Source: Flavobacteriia bacterium
GTDB lineage: Bacteria; Bacteroidota; Bacteroidia; Flavobacteriales_D; Crocinitomicaceae
Direction of reading: 5' to 3'
DNA length: 64,000 bases
Assembly (NCBI GenBank): GCA_016178305.1
Contig: JACOTM010000012.1
Location: 26,721-90,720, forward strand
A model generated the notes under the pieces. It ran no database searches, was not told the origin of the DNA, and worked only from the letters and a program-made list of their open reading frames with translations. This document shows, piece after piece, positions 46,222-53,071 of this stretch (position 1 is the first letter of the stretch; each line of letters opens with the position of its first letter). Both the position numbers and the translations under genes were made by a program.

Positions 46222-46818
46222 CTAATATTTAGCATCTGAACTAATTCCCATCAATTTCGCAACGTATTTTCCAATAATATCAAATTCTATATTGACTTTG
46301 CTTCCTACTATTATTTGATGAAAATTTGTATGCTCATACGTATAAGGGATGATACAAACAGAGAATTCTTTCTCTTTTGAATCGACGACTGTTAAACTGA
46401 CACCGTTGATAGTTACAGAACCTTTTTCAACTGTTGGTTGATTGACTTCGTATTTAAATGTAAATTTCCAACTTCCATTTTGATCTTCAATAGCGATACA
46501 TTTTGCTGTTGTATCGACATGTCCTTGAACGATATGTCCATCCAAACGACCATTCATAACCATGCAACGTTCTAAGTTGATTTTTGAACCAATTTTCCAC
46601 TGACCTAAATTTGTTTTATTTAGGGTTTCTTGAATTGCCGTTACGACATATCCATTTTCTTCAATAGAAACAACGGTTAAACAAGTCCCATTGTGGGCAA
46701 TGCTTTGATCAACTTTCAATTCATTTGTAAAAGGGGCCTCAATTGTAAAATGAATATTCTCGTTTTCCTTCACGATTGCTTTCACAGCGCCTAATTGCTC
46801 AATGATTCCTGTAAACAT
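46222..46818 (-). CDS. ribE: Riboflavin synthase, alpha subunit
   Basis: A 198-aa protein with two lumazine-binding repeats, each opening with a MFTGII or GHIVQGHVD type motif (MFTGIIEQLG at 1; CLTVVSIEENGYVV; LDGHIVQGHVD near 95; SLTVVDSKEKEF). It dismutates two molecules of dimethylribityllumazine to riboflavin. Length is normal. Stand-alone minus-strand gene. Confidence 0.94.
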   Translation of the reverse strand: MFTGIIEQLGAVKAIVKENENIHFTIEAPFTNELKVDQSIAHNGTCLTVVSIEENGYVVTAIQETLNKTNLGQWKIGSKINLERCMVMNGRLDGHIVQGHVDTTAKCIAIEDQNGSWKFTFKYEVNQPTVEKGSVTINGVSLTVVDSKEKEFSVCIIPYTYEHTNFHQIIVGSKVNIEFDIIGKYVAKLMGISSDAKY

Positions 46819-47252
46819 AGTTCTATTGTTTTTGGTACAAAATTAATGAATTTTTAGGGATGAGGTACTAGAAGCGAAATGTAAATCATTTATTTAATTG
46901 AATGTTTTTTTGGATTTAGTGCGTACTTTTAGAGTATAAATAATATAGAATTTTTGTTACAAATCCCAACTTTGGGATAGATTTGATTTTTATAAACAAA
47001 AAAGAGTGACCACTCTCGCTTCTCACTCTCATTACTATTTTTGTGGGACGTGAGCAATAAAGTTCCAACCAGATTGGTGAGAAAAAGTAGCGAAAAACCA
47101 GACATAATACCGAAGTCTACAGCTCTCAAATTTCTCATGTTCGCTCGTGTGTTCGCTTTTTTTATATATCAATATGATTTATATTGATATATTTCAATTT
47201 GTATCAAATTGATAAAATACTGAAAATCATTAAATTTAATAAGGATTAATAA
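46819..47252. other. Intergenic stretch between ribE and the tRNA remnant
   Basis: Apart from two minus-strand terminator-like hairpins (47003-47029 and 47253-47280) I see nothing certain. A 69-codon minus-strand frame (47138-46929) reads through the first hairpin and looks spurious. Confidence 0.5.
47003..47029 (-). terminator. Minus-strand terminator-like hairpin
   Basis: AGAGTGA (47003-47009) pairs with TCACTCT (47023-47029), followed on the minus strand by a U run. It suggests that some minus-strand transcript from 47030-47250 ends here. Confidence 0.5.
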
Positions 47253-47280
47253 AAAAAGCCTCTCATTCGAGAGGCTTTTT
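47253..47280 (-). terminator. tRNA terminator
   Basis: AAAAAGCCTCTC (47253-47264) and GAGAGGCTTTTT (47269-47280) form a 12-bp stem with an ATTC loop, starting one base after the 3' end of the tRNA remnant in the minus direction. It is most simply the original terminator of that tRNA gene. Confidence 0.85.
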
Positions 47281-47281
47281 G

Positions 47282-47323
47282 TGGTCCCACATGGACTCGA
47301 ACCATGGACCACCTGATTATGAG
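47282..47323 (-). other. Attachment site: 3' 42 nt of a CAT-anticodon tRNA (tRNA-Met type)
   Basis: On the minus strand this reads from the anticodon loop CTCATAA (anticodon CAT) through stem arm TCAGG, variable loop TGGTC, T arm CATGG-TTCGAGT-CCATG, acceptor arm TGGGACC and discriminator A. The 5' half of the tRNA is absent: upstream sequence on that strand is AT-rich and unrelated. A 3' tRNA fragment 140 bp from a tyrosine recombinase gene is the classic scar of integration into a tRNA gene. The complete tRNA should lie at the far end of the element, which is not within the window. Confidence 0.8.
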
Positions 47324-47463
47324 AAAGGTTTTTTTTAGATTGTAAAAATTTATTTAAGTTATAAACACCTTGTATTAAAGGGTTGTAGAAAAGTAAATTT
47401 TATCATTTCAGCTTTTTTTAGCATATTTGAGTATGCAAAGCACGCAAAAAAGCACGCAATTTT

Positions 47464-48750
47464 ATGGCAAAAGTAGCAATCAAATTAGACAAAAGAGATA
47501 ATTGTAAAAAACCTGATGGAACATATCCTTTGGTGTTGGTTCTTTCTCATCACTCCAAAACAAGGACTATTTCTCTTAAATATTACTTTTTAGAGGAGCA
47601 ATGGGATGGTGTGGAACTCCAACCAATTGATTATCCAAATGCAAAACATGTAGGAGCAAAGATCAGATCTTATCTATCGAAAGCAGAAATCTTGATAATA
47701 GATAAAAAACTGGAATTGGATTCAATGCCTATCTCTGAATTGAAAGTATATATCCAAGGTGAAATATTTTCTACAAGCTCAACACCTATTCGTGTAAAGG
47801 AAAATTTTATTCGTAGAAATATCCATTCTGAATCACTTATTAAATATGGAGATATAAAAATTTCAAGACTTCGGGTTGCAAAAAAACATGGTAATGCTAA
47901 TGCAATAAAAGATGCACTTGCTTCCATTAAAAAGTTTACTAAAAGAGAGGAAATCTATTTTTCAGACATAGATCAAAATTTCTTAAAGGATTATGTTGCT
48001 TTTTGTAATTCAAGAGGTAATAAACCGAATACCATAAGGGCATATTTAAGTCAGATTAAAGCATTATTTGGTGAAGCTATGGAAGATGATGTAATTAATA
48101 TACTACCATTTCCAAAGTTTAAAATTCCTAATGCTGTAAAAACAAAGAAAAGATCTTTACGCATAAATGATATTTCGGAGATTAGAAAATTGGAATTGAA
48201 GCCAAAATCAGCTATATGGAATGCTCGTAACTATTTTTTATTCATGTTCAACAATATGGGACTGAATTTTATTGATCTGGTTAAAATGAAAAAGAATCAA
48301 ATACTTCAAACCAAATATAACAAAAATAAAAAGTTGGTTGAAGGGCGAATTGTTTATAAGCGTAGTAAAACCAAAGGTGAATTTTCCGTGAAATTAACCT
48401 CAGAATCAATTGATATATTGAATGAATATAACATTGGTAGTAAATTAAATGATGATTTTATTTTTCCGATGGGTTTTGAAGATACTGAAAAGGGGATAAG
48501 GAGGTATAAACAACATCGTAAAAGAGTAAATGTTAAATTGGGTGATTTGGCTAAGATGGCGAATATTGATGAAGATATAACGACATATTATGCACGTCAT
48601 TCATGGGCTACAATTGCTAAACGAAAATTGATTCCTATTTCTGTTATTTCAGAAGGTTTGGGGCATGCCGACTTAAAAACTACCCAAGTTTATCTTGATT
48701 CTTTTGATGATGATGTATTAGATCAGGCTAATGAGGATATTGTTGGGTAA
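47464..48750 (+). CDS. Tyrosine recombinase (integrase) of the tRNA-integrated element
   Basis: A 428-aa integrase: N-terminal arm-binding region, SAM-like core-binding domain (about 120-225) and catalytic domain. The second-Arg box YYARHSWAT, GHADLKTTQVYLDSF with the nucleophilic Tyr, and the beta-hairpin Lys (VYKRSKTKG) are present. At the first catalytic Arg position (usual pattern R-G-M-N-F) the sequence reads NNMGLNFIDL, with no Arg; several Bacteroidota integrases share this, so activity is not ruled out. It lies next to the tRNA 3' remnant and surely catalysed the insertion. Confidence 0.9.
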   Translation: MAKVAIKLDKRDNCKKPDGTYPLVLVLSHHSKTRTISLKYYFLEEQWDGVELQPIDYPNAKHVGAKIRSYLSKAEILIIDKKLELDSMPISELKVYIQGEIFSTSSTPIRVKENFIRRNIHSESLIKYGDIKISRLRVAKKHGNANAIKDALASIKKFTKREEIYFSDIDQNFLKDYVAFCNSRGNKPNTIRAYLSQIKALFGEAMEDDVINILPFPKFKIPNAVKTKKRSLRINDISEIRKLELKPKSAIWNARNYFLFMFNNMGLNFIDLVKMKKNQILQTKYNKNKKLVEGRIVYKRSKTKGEFSVKLTSESIDILNEYNIGSKLNDDFIFPMGFEDTEKGIRRYKQHRKRVNVKLGDLAKMANIDEDITTYYARHSWATIAKRKLIPISVISEGLGHADLKTTQVYLDSFDDDVLDQANEDIVG

Positions 48751-48846
48751 TTTTGATAAAGCATTTACTTAAAAACTTATATTTACGTTTCTTTCAATTA
48801 GTGATGCTGTTCTTTATTGTAAAACTTGAAAATTAAAATTAATAGA

Positions 48847-49902
48847 ATGACGGATAATCAAAAAAATGAGTTAGTAAATTCAAAAGACTTGAATGAGTAC
48901 AAGGTTTTTCTACAGGAAATTAAAAACAAAGTAATTGAAAGTAGAAATGATGCTGCTAAATCTGTCAATCGTTCATTTATTAATGTGTATTGGTTTATTG
49001 GTCAAATGATTATTAATAAACAGCAACAGCTTGGTTGGGGGAAATCTGTTGTTGAATTACTTTCTAAAGATTTGAAAATTGCTTTTCCAGAGATGTCAGG
49101 TTTTTCTCCTCAAAATTTATGGCTTGCCCGTCAATTTTACTTGGAGTACAATGAATCTGTAATTCTCCAACAGCTTGTTGGAGAAATTCCTTGGGGACAT
49201 AATATTTTAATTATGCAAAAGGTAAAGGATGAAAATGAAAGAAGATTTTACGTAGAAGCAACAGGAAAATTAGGTTGGACTAGAGATGTATTACTCAATC
49301 AAATTAAAGCCAATGCCTATAAAAGTTTAGTAATAGAGAAATCACATAATTTTCATAAAACATTACCTGAACATTTTGCAGAACAAGCAGATGAAATGTT
49401 GAAAAGCAGAGTAAATTTAGAGTTTTTAGGCATTGCACAACCTGTATTGGAAAGAGATTTAGAAAAAAGACTACTACTAAAACTTAAAAATTTTCTAATT
49501 GAAATGGGATATGGATTCTGTTTTATCGGAAGTCAATACAGAGTAGTTTTAGGTAATAAGGAGTATTTTATTGATTTACTATTTTATCATCGATTTTTAA
49601 AGTGTTTGGTTGCTATAGAATTAAAAACAGGGTCGTTTAAACCTGAATATGCTGGTAAAATGGACTTTTATCTGGAATTGTTGAATGATACAGAAAAAGC
49701 AACAGATGATAATCCTTCTATTGGGATTATTTTATGTGCTGAAAAAGATAAATTGGAAGTAGAAGTAAGTCTCAGAACAAAAACAAATCCGATAGGTGTA
49801 ACTACTTATCAGCTTTATCCACAAATTCCTGAAGATTATAAGGGACAACTACCGACCTCAGAAGAATTGCAAAGAATTTTTGATTTTGATGGTGATTCCT
49901 AA
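48847..49902 (+). CDS. YhcG/DUF1016 family PD-(D/E)XK nuclease-domain protein
   Basis: A 351-aa protein with the N-terminal DUF1016 helical region (SVNRSFINVYWFIGQMI, GWGKSVVELLSKDL) and a C-terminal nuclease fold with Asp in EYFIDLLFYHR and the ELKTG triad of the PD-(D/E)XK active site. Such genes are frequent in mobile elements and near restriction systems; their target is not settled. An in-frame ATG 7 codons upstream is possible. It lies just inside the element, after the integrase. Confidence 0.88.
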   Translation: MTDNQKNELVNSKDLNEYKVFLQEIKNKVIESRNDAAKSVNRSFINVYWFIGQMIINKQQQLGWGKSVVELLSKDLKIAFPEMSGFSPQNLWLARQFYLEYNESVILQQLVGEIPWGHNILIMQKVKDENERRFYVEATGKLGWTRDVLLNQIKANAYKSLVIEKSHNFHKTLPEHFAEQADEMLKSRVNLEFLGIAQPVLERDLEKRLLLKLKNFLIEMGYGFCFIGSQYRVVLGNKEYFIDLLFYHRFLKCLVAIELKTGSFKPEYAGKMDFYLELLNDTEKATDDNPSIGIILCAEKDKLEVEVSLRTKTNPIGVTTYQLYPQIPEDYKGQLPTSEELQRIFDFDGDS

Positions 49903-49913
49903 TCTGAATAACG

Positions 49914-49931
49914 ATACCGGTTTTTAGACAA
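49914..49931 (+). promoter_or_regulatory. Degenerate half-site of the ATACC dyad upstream of the RIC gene
   Basis: ATACC followed by GGTTTTTA, but with GACAA instead of GGTAT. The left half and the T5 run match the full sites. It lies 51 bp upstream of the complete site, similar to the doubled arrangement at 57789/57827. Confidence 0.3.
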
Positions 49932-49964
49932 AACTTTTATATTTCCTTTGATCAAATTCCAAGA

Positions 49965-50012
49965 TTACCCTTTTTAAGGTATTGAATATATGTGGTTTAT
50001 CCTTTAGATTTG
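49965..50012 (+). promoter_or_regulatory. ATACC dyad plus promoter of the RIC-like gene
   Basis: Dyad TTACC-CTTTTTAA-GGTAT (49965-49982) runs into TTG (49982-49984); exactly 20 bp later comes TAGATTTG (50005-50012), a match to TAnnTTTG. The predicted start of transcription (about 50016) rules out the GTG at 49992 as start codon and points to ATG 50040. Same geometry as at 58064-58111 and, on the minus strand, 57806-57759. Confidence 0.65.
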
Positions 50013-50039
50013 AAAAATAAAATCTCAATAGAAGGAAAA

Positions 50040-50675
50040 ATGATAGGAATACAATTACAAAATATTAAATGCAATAAGCTAGGAACGGGAATAAAGATTA
50101 ATAATCAAGATGTTGATGACTCTAATTCTATTGCTGACCTTAAAAACTTCCCAATTTTAGATTTACTAGATTTACTCAAACAAAACCATCGTTATTATCT
50201 TGATAAAAAATTATTGGAAATTGACCAATCGTTGTACAGTCTGCAAAAGAACCATCCTTTTTCAAATTCAAACAACATACTAATAGTACTTAGTCTATTT
50301 TACATTGGCTATAAAACAAAATTAGAAAGTCATATCAAAGATGAAGAAGATAATTTGTTCCCTTATATTGAAAAATTGGTTAAAATCAGGGACAATATTT
50401 TTGATAAAAGAGAAGTGACACAGATACTGAATTCGTATTCCATTTCAAAATTCAACAATTCACATATTGATATTGAAAACGACTTAAAAGATGTTCGTAC
50501 GAAAATTATAAAGCATTCAAAGGGTGAAGATTTACCGTTTCAATTTAAAATATTTCTTGCCCAAATTGAACATTTTGAATTGGATTTAAACAGGCATAAT
50601 TATATTGAAGATGAAATTTTAATCCCAAAAGCAATTGAATTGGAATTAACGATCAAAAGAAGATATTCAATTTAG
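50040..50675 (+). CDS. Hemerythrin-like di-iron protein, RIC/YtfE type
   Basis: A 211-aa protein whose C-terminal 170 residues carry the His/Glu set of hemerythrin-fold RIC proteins: His50 (KQNHRYY), His98xxxGlu102 (ESHIKDEED), His142xxxGlu146 (NSHIDIEND), His178 and His186xxxGlu190 (NRHNYIEDE). RIC proteins bind a di-iron centre and help repair iron-sulfur clusters after nitric-oxide or oxidative damage. The N-terminal ScdA-type domain is absent or reduced. The start is set by the promoter at 49965-50012. The shared dyad links it to the haem/iron operons. Confidence 0.75.
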   Translation: MIGIQLQNIKCNKLGTGIKINNQDVDDSNSIADLKNFPILDLLDLLKQNHRYYLDKKLLEIDQSLYSLQKNHPFSNSNNILIVLSLFYIGYKTKLESHIKDEEDNLFPYIEKLVKIRDNIFDKREVTQILNSYSISKFNNSHIDIENDLKDVRTKIIKHSKGEDLPFQFKIFLAQIEHFELDLNRHNYIEDEILIPKAIELELTIKRRYSI

Positions 50676-50776
50676 ATACGAGTCTATAAGATACCAAATC
50701 ATTGCGCACATAGATATTATACCATTCCTAATAATTTGGTAGTTTTATATTAAATTAACCTGTTCTAGTATTAAAA

Positions 50777-51276
50777 CTAATAACCTATTATCTGATGCGT
50801 TGCATTTAGCATTAGCAGAAAAATAGTGGTGATTACAATCATTCCTAATCTTGGAATGATTTTCAATTTAATATGTACATCTTCTACAGCATCTTGTGTA
50901 ATGTTTGGATTACCAACACCAACTTTACGTGCTAAGTGATTTTCAATAAAAAAATGAAATAGTGTAAGTATCAAACCAAGAGTGCTAGCAATTAACATTG
51001 ACCAACCCCATACCCCTCTTACTGTTAATTGTCTTATGTCTGAACCAATAAAATTATACAATAAATCCCGCCTGTGATTGCTGTTGTTGCTACCAAAACA
51101 GATGTCAAATTGAAAGTTTTTGGAAAAATTGTGTTCAAAAAATCTTTCCTTGCCTCTCCTTGATATTTTGATAAAGCAGGTATTAAAACAAAATTGATAA
51201 CTACCACTTCATCAAACCATGCTGAACCACAGGCAACATGTAACCAATGAATAAATGTATAAATGTCAGATGTCAT
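50777..51276 (-). pseudogene. Frameshifted CopD-like membrane protein gene
   Basis: Two overlapping minus-strand frames (51276-51034 and 51061-50777) together make one protein of about 165 aa with four helices: MTSDIYTFIHWLHVACGSAWF through TSVLVATTAITGG, then YNFIGSDIRQLTVRGVWGWS and LGLILTLFHFFIENHLARK. The join needs a one-base shift near 51040-51063. The family resembles conserved membrane proteins of the CopD/DUF2269 kind. Either a real frameshift mutation or a sequencing error. Confidence 0.6.
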
Positions 51277-51298
51277 ATAATGAAAAATTAAATAATTG

Positions 51299-51316
51299 AT
51301 ACCACAATTACGGTGT
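51299..51316. promoter_or_regulatory. Degenerate ATACC-N8-GGTGT dyad
   Basis: ATACC-ACAATTAC-GGTGT has the spacing of the island dyad but one mismatch and no T5 run, and no -7 box follows at 20 bp. It lies 22 bp upstream of the frameshifted membrane-protein gene. Confidence 0.25.
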
Positions 51317-51341
51317 TTTTATATAATGGATTGGCGAGCAA

Positions 51342-51393
51342 GGACTCTGCATTTAAACGAATTGATGAATAGTTTGTATCGTTAGCAGAGTCC
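51342..51393. repeat. Long hairpin downstream of the DUF6686 genes
   Basis: GGACTCTGC (51342-51350) and GCAGAGTCC (51385-51393) are perfectly complementary, with a second AACGA/TCGTT pairing inside. There is no U run on either side, so it is not a standard terminator; it may stabilise the 3' end of the operon message. Confidence 0.5.
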
Positions 51394-51424
51394 CACTCAT
51401 GTATCTCAGTTTATTTTCCTGTTA

Positions 51425-51754
51425 CTAATTTTCATTTGGCTCCAATAATTTCTCTAATTGAAGTATTACGCTTGCTTCCTCAATTAGATTCCAAAGTTTA
51501 ATAAGTTCAGCATAGTTCAACATTAATTGCACATTTTCACTGAATGTCGGTAAATCAATATCTTTCCGTAAAGGAATACTTTTGTCCTTTTTCAAAAGGA
51601 TATATTGTAATTCGGCACATTTCTTAAATCTTACAAATTGGTCTGGCGTAAAACTAATAACCGTTGTACCAAAACCAATTTGAAAATGACCACACTCTAT
51701 ACAACGTATTATATACCCATTATGATTGTGAGATAAAACTTTATGTTGACACAT
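51425..51754 (-). CDS. DUF6686-family small protein (CxxC form)
   Basis: A 109-aa protein with the family N-terminus MCQHKVLSHNHNGYIIRCIECGHFQIGFGT: a Cys at 2, His residues and a CIEC pair that look like a small metal-binding knuckle. The rest is helical. Function unknown. It sits 13 bp after a paralogue at the end of the HmuY/TonB/CbiX operon. Confidence 0.65.
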   Translation of the reverse strand: MCQHKVLSHNHNGYIIRCIECGHFQIGFGTTVISFTPDQFVRFKKCAELQYILLKKDKSIPLRKDIDLPTFSENVQLMLNYAELIKLWNLIEEASVILQLEKLLEPNEN

Positions 51755-51767
51755 ATTCTGTTAATTT

Positions 51768-52091
51768 TTAATTTAAAACTTTTAATACATTATTAACTTC
51801 TAACATTACTAATGCTTCATTGACTAATAACCACATTGATTTTAACTCGTCGGTATTAAAAGCCAAAACAATTTTTTTACTATCGGTTTTTAAAAATATT
51901 TTTTTTCCATTGAGCATCATGTCCCCATAATGTTCTTTGTATAAGTTGCTAATACATTCCGATAAGTTTTCAAATTCTCTTTGAGTCAAAATATAGATGA
52001 CCATTCCGAATCCCAAGTGAACCTCATTACTGACCGAACAGTATGTCACACAACCTAATTCGTTATGATTTAACAATTGTATTTGGCACAT
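51768..52091 (-). CDS. DUF6686-family small protein lacking the CxxC
   Basis: A 107-aa paralogue of the next gene: MCQIQLLNHNELGCVTYCSVSNEVHLGFGM aligns with it, but the CxxC is reduced to one Cys (YCSVSN). The downstream copy keeps the full motif, so the pair has diverged, perhaps one metal-binding and one not. It follows the HmuY-like lipoprotein gene by 10 bp. Confidence 0.6.
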   Translation of the reverse strand: MCQIQLLNHNELGCVTYCSVSNEVHLGFGMVIYILTQREFENLSECISNLYKEHYGDMMLNGKKIFLKTDSKKIVLAFNTDELKSMWLLVNEALVMLEVNNVLKVLN

Positions 52092-52101
52092 ATCTAGTTA
52101 C

Positions 52102-53067
52102 TTATAATTTCTGATATTCCCATTTAGGATTTCCTTTATTACCTTCCTGATCATAAAAATCAATGAGGTGCAATTTATAATAGAATCCTTTCTGATCGTT
52201 GATAATATAATTCATGTGCGGATAAATAATAAATGATCCAGCATCATAATCGTATTTTTTCCAATCATAACCAATCGTATTTATGTCAGTCGACAGCGAA
52301 CAAGCTATTGCTGTTCCATAAGTTATATCCGTAAACACTGATATAGAATCCATTGTAGCACTTGTATTATACCTGTTTAACAAAATACCTGTAACAAGGT
52401 ATGGTGTGCTGAGGGATTCGATGTATTGTGTAATAACTAAATCCCACTCGTCTTTAGGCGGTTCTATTGTTACGACTGAATTTGAATTCATGGATAAAAA
52501 TGTAAAATTGCAATCTTCATCTTTTTCAATATCCAATATAAATTCGTTCATCCCATCCAACTGAGCATATCGAACTGAGTACGCATGATCTTCAACTGAC
52601 AGGATTTGGAATTTAACAAATCCCAATTTTACTCCACTTTCGTTGTAACCTCGATCCAAAATGTATATGTGGTTGCTCCCACGCCAATCTCCAAGTGCGG
52701 TTGAATCAAGGTTTCCAGAAGCAGCATCCCATTTTCTACCTAACATAAACCCTGTGGTATCAGTTACAGACTCAAAGTTGGTTTGATCGGTATCAAAAGC
52801 AAACATCGCTTTGGAAGAATTCAAAATGATGCGATAACCATCTTCGGAAGTTTCAAATCCTAAATCCCATGCAGTTTTTAAATTTTGACCAACAATTGTA
52901 TTTGTTTCAAGGTTATAGTACAATTGGTATTTATAATCTGAATTCATGTTTGCTGATGCTGTTGTCACATCTCCTGAATTGTGCTTGGGAACAGGTAGTT
53001 CGTCTTTTTCACAGGAAATAAATACGATTGCAACAATGATGTACCAATAATAGTTTAATTTCTTCAT
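52102..53067 (-). CDS. HmuY-family haem-binding lipoprotein
   Basis: A 321-aa lipoprotein (lipobox FISC, Cys about 19) with HmuY-family blocks: LYYNLETNTIVGQNLKTAWDLGFE, WRGSNHIYILDRG, DEWDLVITQY and INTIGYDWKKYDYD. HmuY proteins capture haem at the cell surface and pass it to a TonB receptor; the receptor gene ends 4 bp upstream. Possible axial ligands cannot be picked from sequence alone. Confidence 0.8.
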   Translation of the reverse strand: MKKLNYYWYIIVAIVFISCEKDELPVPKHNSGDVTTASANMNSDYKYQLYYNLETNTIVGQNLKTAWDLGFETSEDGYRIILNSSKAMFAFDTDQTNFESVTDTTGFMLGRKWDAASGNLDSTALGDWRGSNHIYILDRGYNESGVKLGFVKFQILSVEDHAYSVRYAQLDGMNEFILDIEKDEDCNFTFLSMNSNSVVTIEPPKDEWDLVITQYIESLSTPYLVTGILLNRYNTSATMDSISVFTDITYGTAIACSLSTDINTIGYDWKKYDYDAGSFIIYPHMNYIINDQKGFYYKLHLIDFYDQEGNKGNPKWEYQKL

Positions 53068-53071
53068 GGCT

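Noticed and set aside
46929..47138. Minus-strand frame of 69 codons between ribE and the tRNA remnant
   Set aside because: It reads through a terminator-like hairpin (47003-47029), has no recognised domain and lies in a spacer; probably spurious.
49948..49957. TTTGATCAAA as an FNR box
   Set aside because: FNR sites need a 4-bp gap between TTGAT and ATCAA; here the halves overlap, so it is just a short palindrome.
49992..50039. GTG start giving a 227-aa RIC-like protein
   Set aside because: The -7 box at 50005-50012 lies inside that extension, so the message cannot contain the GTG; ATG 50040 preferred.
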